Part shown: positions 56,166 through 64,000 of the stretch, piece after piece | Layout of the letters: the number at the start of each line of letters is the position of its first letter | How positions within the stretch are numbered: position 1 is the first letter of the stretch | From: Cervus elaphus | Lineage: Eukaryota > Chordata > Mammalia > Artiodactyla > Cervidae | Reading direction: 5' to 3' | Assembly: GCF_910594005.1 (NCBI RefSeq) | Contig: NC_057823.1 | Coordinates: forward strand, 65,346,015-65,410,014 | Length of the DNA: 64,000 nucleotides | Position numbers and translations under genes: made by a program | The notes under the pieces: model-generated | Database searches by the model: none | What the model was told of the DNA's origin: nothing | Seen by the model: only the letters and a program-made list of their open reading frames with translations

Positions 56166-56864
56166 AAAAAAATTAGGGGAATATTTATATTTCAGCCCAA
56201 AAGAGAAGTAGAAACAAGTAATTAAATAAATTCTGCTTTGTGCATTTATAGGAATAAAGTTTATTTTCTCCAAGGAAACACAAATCTATGTCACCTGTTG
56301 TGAAACAAGTGGGAAAAATAAATCTGTTTTGGTTTTAGAGAAGCCATTGTATTATATGGTATGAATCAAAGCAAAGGACAAATGCATTTAAGAACTGCAG
56401 AGAGGATTTGATGTGGGAATCATGTAACTCTTCACCTCTACTGTGTACAGCTGAGCAACAGGTAAGCAGGAATTCCAGAATTTTCCCCGCATAAGGAAGC
56501 TGAGATAGAAAACACAGAGGAAGGAAAAACAGAGGGAAAGAAGGCAATGAGAGAAGTAGAGGGACAGACAGAGTATTTAAGAAAAGGAATAATAAAAAGA
56601 GACCACATCCAAAGAGGAAAGAGAAAAGATTCCTGGAGACCCCAAGTTCACCTTAGGGAGGGAGAAGGGAGGGGCAATGCAAATGAGTTGGCGAGGTGGG
56701 GCCTGGGGAAGGGGGTCAGCCCACATCTCAGGCGCTCCAGAATTCCTGGCGATTTACAATTCTGTTTAAAGTAAACGGACAGATACTTGGCAGGATACCT
56801 GCCAAGAGGCTGATGTGTGAGATGATTTCTGTGAGCCTGCAGGTCAAATCTAATCAAAGCAGCC
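56166..56864. other. No gene seen
   Basis: Purine-rich around 56500-56700 (GGAGAAGGGAGGGGCAATGC, GGGGAAGGGGGTCAGC). Frames of 60-75 aa on both strands are compositional. Confidence 0.45.
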
Positions 56865-57010
56865 AAGATTTACTGAGTCTCTGATACGTATGCCAGGTGC
56901 CTTTGACACACTGTTGTATCAATCTTGGCAAGAACTCGTTTTACCCATGAGGAAACTTGAGACTCAGAAAGGTGAAAGTTCCTGCTTCAAGAGACCCAGG
57001 TAAAATGCAA
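56865..57010 (-). repeat. MIR SINE, minus strand
   Basis: GATTTACTGAGTCTCTGATA, GGCAAGAACTCGTTTTACCC, ATGAGGAAACTTGAGACTCA, GAAAGGTGAAAGTTCCTGCT. A (GTCT)n run follows at about 57020. Confidence 0.6.
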
Positions 57011-57249
57011 CAGAGCCTATGTCTGTCTGTCTGTCTTCAAAGGTGGGCTCCGTCTATCATGCTACCCTGACCCAACTCATAGAAGAGGCTTCAAAAAAAA
57101 GAGGTCTGTCGTTCTGCAACACAATGGAGAGAAAACTACAAAGTGAATATATAATGTGCATGGTGTTCAATTCAGCTTTCTAATAATGGAAAAGCTGCTC
57201 AAGAAGGGACTGACCTTCTCTGTGAGGAAGAAACCTCACTATGAGGGAT

Positions 57250-57800
57250 GGACCAACCTGATGTGCTCTTTGAATGTTACCCACTCACCCTCCCCTAATA
57301 CTCTGCTGTGGTTTCCCACTGTACTTGGGATGACACTCGCAGTTCTCACCACAGCCTGTAAGACTCGGCACCATCCAGCCCCTATCTGTTCCACACCTTC
57401 ACTCCAACTCCGGCGTGCAGAGCCGCGCAGGTCCACCTCGTCCTGGTCGGGCCACACATCATCCCAGGAAGGGCACACCGTCCCATCTCCCCTCAGTAGA
57501 AGCTTCTGCCCTCCATTCTTCACTTGACTTCAGGCAACTCTGTCCTTCAGAAAAGTCTTCCTGGGTCTCAGAATGTAATTCAGATCCACACTTTCCTCTT
57601 TGCTGTCACATCTTGCACTTTTCCTTTCTGTCACACGATCATGAGAACCTCTGAATACATAGCCATATAAAGATATGCTTACTGTCACTGGACAGTGAGT
57701 TCCAGGCATACCAGAACCATGTCTCTAGTTCACTAAGGTATCCCCAAACCACAGTACAGGGTCTCAGATACTGTAGAATTGTAAAAACTTGAATACTTTT
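57250..57800 (+). repeat. L2 3' region, CpG-rich in the centre
   Basis: L2 order: CTGTGGTTTCCCACTGTACT, TTCTCACCACAGCCTGTAAG, CACCATCCAGCCCCTATCTG, TTCTTCACTTGACTTCAGGC, then the 3' end ACAGTGAGTTCCAGGCATAC, ACCATGTCTCTAGTTCAC, CACAGTACAGGGTCTCAGAT. The 123-aa plus frame and the 94-aa minus frame here are read through the repeat, not genes. About nine CpGs occur within roughly 160 bp (57335-57490). Confidence 0.65.
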
Positions 57801-58644
57801 TGTGGACTACTACAATGAACTTCAGGAATGTGCTTAAGGAAATGCCCTAAGGAGTGAGGTAATGAGATGACCCCTGAAGAAACTGCCAGTTAGAACCATG
57901 ACCTGTGTCACTAGCTTGCCATATCACTTCCCACTACTCAGAAAGAGCGGGCATCATTTGGAAAATGAAAACTAGTCTGTACTCCCCTACCCAACCCTCA
58001 AAACTACTTTACCCTACTTGATGAGTTTTGTTATGTATGTCTTTGTTCTCATATGCATTTGTTTTACATCCATTCCTTCTTTATTCCAAATACCCATGAG
58101 AAAGCCAGTGCCACAGAGATCCAGGCCCTCAGAGACCATCAGGAAAATGAAAACCAATGTGAATTACCAACAGTATTGGCAACAAGACAGTCTCTGAACC
58201 AGACTTTGGCCCCAATCTGTTCAGAGTCACCCACACATTTCCACCCCAATGACTATGGTATCACCATCCCAAAATTTTGAGTTCAGGTGGGGCCCAACTC
58301 AGAAACCTGAACTTTAGGAAAACAAAGAATCTGTTGTTATGCAAATCTCTTTAGACACTGAAAAAGAGAGGAAATGAAAAGATAAGCAAACACAGACTGC
58401 ATAATGCCACCTGGCTTCTAAAATAGTTCCCTCTCTAAAGTTTCAATAGGATGTCAGCTCACTGGAAACAAAGTCCCTAATCACAGAGAAAGTGTTTGAC
58501 TCAAATTATTTCATTTTCTATTTTGGTAGCTCTTGCAATGGTGCCATTGTGCTTTCAGAGAAAAGAATAACAGGAGACCCTGAATGTTTTCCTTGTAGGG
58601 AGAGACATTTCCACTTCTTTTGCCAAATGGGCGATCAGGCCCTG
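57801..58644. other. No gene seen
   Basis: AT-rich, unique-looking; a 75-aa plus frame (58053-58280) without known domain. Confidence 0.45.
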
Positions 58645-58985
58645 TGCTTATTCAACCAGCACCAATAGTGTATCAGGCACAGTGCTAGGTCCTAGGGGAT
58701 AAAGTATGGAGAAGAAACAGAAAGGCCCTGTTTCTGGAGCTGGCAGCCTCGTATGAACACAGTCCAGCTTAGACATCACTAACACATTTGCCTTGCTGTT
58801 GGAATACACGCAATATGGCACTTTGTGCTTCACAAAATCCTCTCACATATATCACCTTTTTTTTTTTTTCTCTCATCCAACAACCTTGTAAGAACAGCAT
58901 GAATGTTAAGACTTCCTTCTTTTCTAAAATGAAAGGAAGGCTCAGAGCCCAGAAGAACTGGCCATAAGTCACATCAGTCATGTTC
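58645..58985 (-). repeat. MIR/L2-class fragments, minus strand
   Basis: Two adjoining old-repeat pieces. At about 58660-58710 the words GTGTATCAGGCACAGTGCTA and GGTCCTAGGGGATAAAGTAT occur. At about 58830-58980, CAAAATCCTCTCACATATAT, AACAACCTTGTAAGAACAGC and GGAAGGCTCAGAGCCCAGAA occur, with a poly-T in between. Confidence 0.5.
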
Positions 58986-59009
58986 TTTCAATTATACCAA
59001 TAGCAACAA

Positions 59010-59235
59010 AAAAAACAAATGTTTAATAGCATTTACAAATGCTAAGCTTTTTCACACAATACCATAGTGAATTCTTGCAACAAATTTATGATTCCCAATT
59101 TAAAAAACGAAAGAGGCTCAGAGGTTGAATAACTTTTTTAAGTCATTCAGGGAAAAAAAAGAGAGGGGGGGGGGATTGAAGTAGAGATTCAAATCTAAGC
59201 AATGTGACTACATCTGGCATTTAACCAGTGACTGA
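59010..59235 (-). repeat. MIR SINE, minus strand
   Basis: ATTCTTGCAACAAATTTATG, CGAAAGAGGCTCAGAGGTTG, AATAACTTTTTTAAGTCATT, AGATTCAAATCTAAGCAATG. A 10-G run at about 59165-59174 interrupts it. Confidence 0.6.
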
Positions 59236-59264
59236 CTGACAATACAGCATAAGTTGGTCATATC

Positions 59265-59400
59265 CCTTATTTTAATTGGAGCAACTATCATTACAGTCAA
59301 TTTAAAAACAGAGTACTGAGGTGCACAGAGGTTTAGAGCCACATTCAAGGTCATACGTTTCAAAGTGCTAAAATTAAAGTATCATCTCAATTCCCAAGGT
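59265..59400 (-). repeat. MIR-like fragment, minus strand
   Basis: GGAGCAACTATCATTACAGT, CTGAGGTGCACAGAGGTTTA, GAGCCACATTCAAGGTCATA: reversed MIR core, immediately after another MIR. Confidence 0.5.
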
Positions 59401-59789
59401 ATGAATCCAACTCACTTTTCCACTCGACCAAAGGTTCTCACCCATGCACAACTGAAAGAGAAGGAGAGAGACCATCGGGTCTACACTGCTGCTTCATTTC
59501 ATGGTGAATTGAGAAGTCCCCTCATACTGGACCTAGACTGTCAGCACTCTGGGTGCAAGCAAGAGCTGAAAGTAGAACATTTAGTCAGGAGGCTCTGGTC
59601 CACCAACACCTCAGAGGTACTGGAGTCCCTATTCTAAACTAAATTTGATTCTCACCAATGTGTCAAAGTTTGCCTATCTAAAGAGGTTGACAACTTCTGC
59701 CCTTTCAAAGAAAAATGTTAATAGAACAGCTCTCATTAGTAAGAGTGTAATTAACTGGAGCTACATTTGGGTAGAATTTAGGGTTAATT
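59401..59789. other. No gene seen
   Basis: A 90-aa plus frame (59365-59637) has no recognisable domain and starts in the MIR. No repeat named. Confidence 0.45.
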
Positions 59790-59803
59790 CAAGAGAGAAT
59801 CAG

Positions 59804-60014
59804 CTTTCCAGGTGGCTCAGTGGTAAAGAATCTTCCTGCCAAGCAGGACATGTGGGTTTGATCCCAGGGCCCAAAGATCCCCTAGAGAAGGAACTGGCAA
59901 CCCACTCCAATATTCTTGTCTGGAAAATCCCATGGACAGAGGAGACTGGTGGGTTACAGTTCATAGGGTCACAATGAGTCGGACATGACCGAACCACTAA
60001 ACCACCAACACCAC
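59804..60014 (+). repeat. Bov-tA SINE with perfect 14-bp target duplication
   Basis: Plus-strand Bov-tA: head CTTTCCAGGTGGCTCAGTGG, B-box GGGTTTGATCCCAG, body CAACCCACTCCAATATTCTT, CATGGACAGAGGAGACTGGT, end CACTAAACCACCAACACCAC. Flanked by identical CAAGAGAGAATCAG at 59790-59803 and 60015-60028. A 110-aa frame across it is an artefact. Confidence 0.92.
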
Positions 60015-60028
60015 CAAGAGAGAATCAG

Positions 60029-60369
60029 GACATAAAACGCAGAGCAAGATTGACTCCAAATCATCCATCCATCTTAAAAAAAAAAATCACTGACTACTTT
60101 CTAAAAGACCAGAAATATGTTTAGTCCTCGGGAACAAAAATGAACATGAAAGAAATAGTCCCTGACCTCCAAAACCTTACCATCAAGTACCCCATGAATC
60201 ATACAACTCAGTTTACACTTCTTTTTCTGCAGGTGCTAGAAAGCTGTTGAAGGTTTTCAGGAAGGAAATGATTGGATGGCAGCTATTCCTCCCACAGACT
60301 CAGAAACTCTGAGTTGAAACAACTTTAGAGGTTATAAACACCCTCCCCATTGGCATTCACAGCTGCACT
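60029..60369. other. No gene seen
   Basis: AT-rich, with a 12-A run at about 60075-60086; no named repeat. Confidence 0.5.
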
Positions 60370-60545
60370 TTGCACTAGTCACATATAGCCATTCAACACT
60401 TGATATGCAGCTAGTCCCAGATGAGATGCGTTCTAAGTGTAAAAAGCACACTGGATTTTGAAGATTTGTTATAAACAAAAAGGTAAGATCTCACTAAAAC
60501 TTTTGAAAATAATGATTAACAATAGATATGGCAGCATTTTTGGTA

Positions 60546-60748
60546 CACAGTGCTCCCTCACTATCTGTGGAGGGATACCAAAACCAGTGCAGAAAACCAA
60601 AATCTGCTCAGCCTCAAATACCCAGTTGGCTGTCCATATTGACAGATTCCACATCCATAGATTCAACCAACTGTGGCTGTACACAGCTCAAGATCTGAGG
60701 TTGGCTCAATATGTGGATGTTGAACACAGAGTTTCAGAGGACTGACTA
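60546..60748 (+). repeat. Tc1/mariner (Tigger-like) fragment
   Basis: CAGTGCTCCCTCACTATCTG at the left, GATTCCACATCCATAGATTC and AACCAACTGTGGCTGTACAC inside, and TTCAGAGGACTGACTATA at the right, whose reverse complement resembles the left end. Non-autonomous and ancient. Confidence 0.45.
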
Positions 60749-60837
60749 TATGGGGCTAAGTATATTACTAAAATTAATTTCATCTGTTTCATTTTTTTAA
60801 TGTGGCCATGAGAATATGTCTAGAATATGTGGCCACT

Positions 60838-62639
60838 AGAAAAGATATAGCCATTTGAATGCAGTTTCAAAGAATAGCAAGGAGAGATAAGAAAGCCTTC
60901 CTCAGTGATCAGTGCAAAGAAATAGAGGAAAACAATAGAATGGGAAGACTAGAGATCTCTTCAAGAAAATTAGAGAGACAAAGGAAACATTTCATGCAAA
61001 GATGGGCGCAGTAAAGGACAGAAATGGTTTGGACCTAACAGAAGCAGATATTAAGAAGACGTAGCAAAAATATACAGAAGAACTGTACAAATAAGATCAT
61101 CATGACCCAGATAACTGTGATGGTGTGATCACTCACCTAGAGCTAGATATCCTGGAATGTGAAGTCAAGTGGGCCTTAGAAAGCATCACTATGAACAAAG
61201 CTAGTGGAGGTGATGGAATTCCAATTGATCTATTTCAAATCCCAAAAGATGATGCTGTGAAAGTGCTGCACTCAATATGCCAGCAAATTTGGAAAACTCA
61301 GCAGTGGTCACAGGACTGGAAAAGGTCAGTTTTCATTCCAGTCCCAAAGCAGGGCAATGCCAAACAATGTGCAAACTACCACACAACTGTACTCATCTGA
61401 CATGTTAGCAAAGTAATGCTCGAAGATCTCCAAGTCAGGCTTCAACAGTACATGAACTGTGAACTTCCAGATGTTCAAGCTGGATTTAGAAAAGGCAGAG
61501 GAACCAGAGATCAAATTGCCAATGTCTGCTGGATCATCAAAAAAGCAAGAGAATTCCAGAAAAACATCTACTTTTTTTATCAATTATTCCAAAGCCTTTG
61601 ATTGTGTGGATCACAACAAACTGTGGAAAATTCTTCAAGAGGTGAAGACCACCTTACCTGCCTCCAGAAAAATCTGTATGCAGGTCAAGAAGCAACAGTT
61701 AGAACTGGACATGGAACAACAGACTGATTCCAAATAAGGAAAGGAGTACATCAAGGCTGTATATTGTCACCTGCTTATTTAACTTATATGCAGAGTACAT
61801 CATGCAAAATGCCAGGCTGGATGAAGCACGAGCTGGAATCAAGACTGCTGGGAGAAATAACAATAACTTCAGATATGCAGATTACACCACACTTATGGCA
61901 GAAAGTGAAGAGGAACTGAAGAACCTCTTGATGAAAGTGAAAGAGGAGAGTGAAAAAGTTGGCTTAAAACTCAACATTCAGAAAACTAAGATCATGGCAT
62001 CTGGTCCCATCACTTAATGGCAAATAGATGGGGAAACAATGGAAATAGTGACAGACTATTTTTCTGAGCTCCAAAATCACTGTAGATGGTGACTGTAGCC
62101 ATGAAATTAAAAGATGCTTGCTCCTTGCAAGAAAAGCTATAACCAGCCTATACAGCATATTAAAAAGCAGACACATTACTTTGTCAACAAATGTCTATCT
62201 ACTCAGAGCTATGGTTTTTCCAGTAGCCATGTATGGATGTAAGAGCTGGACCATAAAGAAAGCTGAGCACTGAAGAATTGATGCTTTTGAACTGTGGTGT
62301 TAAAGATTGCTGAGAGCTCATTGGACTGCAAGGAGATCCAACCAGTCCATCCTAAAGGAAATCAGCCCCAAACATTCATTGGAAGGATTGATGCTGAAGC
62401 TCCAACACTTTGGCCACCTGATGTGAAGAACCGACTCCTTGGAAAAGACCCTGATGCTGGGAAAGACTGGAGGTGGGAGTAGAAGGGGATGACAGAGGAT
62501 GAGATGGTTGGTTGGCATCACCGACTCAATGAACATGAGTCTGAGCAAGCTCTGGGAGTTAGGATGGACAGGGAAGCCTGGCATGCTGAAGTTCATGGGG
62601 CCTCAAAGAATTGGACACGACTGACCAACTGAACTGAAC
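60838..62639 (+). mobile_element. Long BovB copy, plus strand
   Basis: From AAAAGATATAGCCATTTGAA (linker) to the 3' end CTGACCAACTGAACTGAAC. Pieces: RT start at 61125-61400 (MITHLELDILECEVKWALES, KASGGDGIPIDLFQIPKDDA), motif A in 61459-61737 (TFFINYSKAFDCVDHNKLWK; the usual Asp before Tyr is Asn), RT box in 61802-62017 (NFRYADYTTLMAES: the second Asp of YADD is Tyr), and a broken C-terminal region. Candidate 12-bp flanks TGAGAATATGTC are at 60809-60820 and 62640-62651, with 17 unexplained bases between the left flank and the BovB. Inactive. Confidence 0.88.
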
Positions 62640-62883
62640 TGAGAATATGTCAATTCACATATGTGGCTTGTACTGTGTGTCTTTTGGACAATGCTTCTCT
62701 GTAGAATTCCTGATAAATGTTCAACTAGGCTTTCTTGAAAACCTCTCTAGACTGAACATTCTCCTGTCCTTGAGAAAATCCATTCTGTGGCTTCAAGGCT
62801 GCATATTAGAAGTAATTCTTTTTGTTAAACCATAAAATGTCTTTTTGCATATTTTACACATTGAAAATCATGATGCTCTATGG

Positions 62884-63089
62884 CAGTGGTCCCAAACGAT
62901 TTTAGCACCAGGCACTGGTTTCATGGAAAACAAATTTTCCACAGACTGGAGGGTATGGGGGTGTCGGGTGGGCATGATTTTAGGATGATTCAAGCTCATT
63001 ACATTTCTTGTGCAGTTTGTTTCTATCGTTATTACATCAGATTCACCTCAGCTCATCAGGCATTAGATTGCAGAGGTTGGGGACCCCTG
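62884..63089 (+). mobile_element. hAT-Charlie non-autonomous element (MER1-like), complete ends
   Basis: Terminal repeats: CAGTGGTCCCAAACG at the left; the right end GGTTGGGGACCCCTG is nearly its reverse complement. Inside are GCACCAGGCACTGGTTTCAT, GGATGATTCAAGCTCATTAC and CATCAGGCATTAGATTGCAG. A perfect 8-bp duplication CTCTATGG is at 62876-62883 and 63090-63097, the size expected for hAT. No transposase; mobilised in trans long ago. Confidence 0.9.
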
Positions 63090-63097
63090 CTCTATGG

Positions 63098-64000
63098 CAT
63101 TCTTCCAATAGTAACCCTGAACTATCTTTCATCTCCTCCCGCTTCCATTTTCCCCAGGTCATCCAGTCTTCCCTTGTTCCAAGCAAATACCTCGAATTAG
63201 TTTATTATTCCTTTCACAGTATGTTTTCTGGGTCTCTAATGTTCCCCATCACTTTTCTCTACACATTTTCTCAATTATCAGCATTCCTTCAAAAAAAAAA
63301 CAAAACAACATAACTTTTCTGGTTGTCTCATTGGAGGTAACAGTATATGATGGTAAAATGACCCTTAGATTAGAAATTAGAGATAAGTTAATTCTCATCT
63401 CAGCCAACCTGTGCAACCTTCTATAAGTAATTTCACCTCGTGGGCAAAAGCTTATGAAAGTGAACTTAACAGGGAAACCAAACCAGAAGGAAAAGAAGAA
63501 AAAAAAAAATGATCCACATACAACCTAAACAATGAACCTTTATTTTTAATAGCTGAGCATTCATGTCTCCTGCTAATAGAACCCATCTCCTCCACTTTCA
63601 AAATGTGCCATTTTTCAGTTGTTGGAGGGAGGAAGAGTAGGTTCACCCTGTCCCTCAGCTTCAGGGAAGACTGAGGCCAGGATTGGAGAATCAGAGGCAC
63701 AGATATTGGTTCAGTGACCAGCAAAGTACTCAGCTGAGGCAAATGCATTACACGGAGACAGCTTGCTGTAGGAGGATGCTAACAGGGGAAGCAGAACTCT
63801 AAGACTTTGGGGTGGAGGGAAGGACCCGATGATGCAATTCACATTATTGCAGCCCCTGCTTACAACTGTGCGTCAAGTAATGCACTTTCTGGCCTTTTTT
63901 TTTTTTATTTTTTAAAGAAAATAAAAGAAACTGAATTAATGTATTTCTTTTTTCCAGTAACATCAGTTTGAGTCTACAACCAAGAGACCTGTTGCACTGT
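63098..64000. other. No gene seen
   Basis: A 14-A run lies at about 63287-63300 and T-rich DNA at 63895-63915. Overlapping plus frames (106 and 101 aa, 62880-63313) start in the hAT element or just beyond; a 98-aa minus frame (63452-63748) has no domain. No gene or named repeat beyond the hAT. Confidence 0.45.

Larger units (their letters stand above)
60370..62695 (+). mobile_element. Old hAT-like DNA element carrying two later insertions
   Basis: Recognised by GTCACATATAGCCATTCAAC, CTTGATATGCAGCTAGTCCC, then TACTAAAATTAATTTCATCT, TTTTTTTAATGTGGCCATG, and after the BovB CACATATGTGGCTTGTACTG with TTTTGGACAATGCT. These are the words of a widespread mammalian non-autonomous hAT-type repeat. The interior is broken by a Tigger-like piece and a BovB. 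Family name uncertain. Confidence 0.5.

Noticed and set aside
57156..57527. 123-aa plus-strand frame as a gene
   Set aside because: It reads through an L2 repeat, has no domain and has an equally open antisense frame (94 aa).
1..64000. CRISPR arrays, operons or other prokaryotic or phage systems
   Set aside because: Repeat content is entirely mammalian; no regularly spaced short repeats or dense coding were seen.

Overview
The window reads as nuclear DNA of a ruminant (bovid-type) genome. The evidence is the repeat fauna. At least ten copies of the RTE retrotransposon BovB are present, with the characteristic 3' tail ending ...ACTGAACTGA. There are many Bov-tA and BOV-A2 SINEs, cetartiodactyl tRNA-Glu-type (CHR/ART2-like) SINEs and ruminant L1 copies, with a mammalian background of MIR, L2 and old DNA transposons. 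I cannot tell cattle from other bovids from the sequence alone. I found no host protein-coding exon, rRNA, tRNA gene or CRISPR array that I can support. The only convincing protein-coding sequence belongs to retrotransposons.

Layout. 1-18300: AT-rich intergenic DNA with scattered SINEs, MIRs, L1 3' ends, a 1.1 kb minus-strand BovB (8168-9310) and a diverged minus-strand L1 (11480-12790). 18300-27630: a deep nest. An old minus-strand L1 is split by a minus-strand BovB, which is split by a nearly full-length plus-strand L1, which carries two further BovB fragments; another BovB sits in the right arm of the host BovB. 27800-34690: L2, BOV-A2, BovB, Bov-tA, an old L1 and non-repetitive stretches. 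34705-41076: a full-length young L1 with an 18-bp perfect target-site duplication, an intact 308-aa ORF1 and an ORF2 interrupted by one in-frame TAA. 41370-44440: an L1 3' piece, then a 2.3 kb minus-strand BovB with a 12-bp target duplication inside old L1-like sequence. 44440-52550: mainly non-repetitive DNA with old repeats and one short L1 tail insertion. 52555-54595 and 60838-62639: two long plus-strand BovB copies, the second inside an old hAT-like element. 57250-57800: an L2 3' end with unusually many CpGs. 62884-63089: a hAT-Charlie (MER1-like) element with a perfect 8-bp target duplication.

How the parts work together. L1 ORF1p is an RNA-binding chaperone and ORF2p an endonuclease/reverse transcriptase; together they copy L1 RNA into TT|AAAA sites. 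By general knowledge, BovB supplies the machinery used by Bov-tA/BOV-A2 SINEs, which share its 3' end. The interruption pattern (who is inside whom) gives a relative insertion order. No new cellular system was found; the items most worth checking are the near-intact L1, the nest, a BovB with an inverted 5' end, a 133-bp tandem duplication in an ORF1 coiled coil, and a CpG-rich L2.
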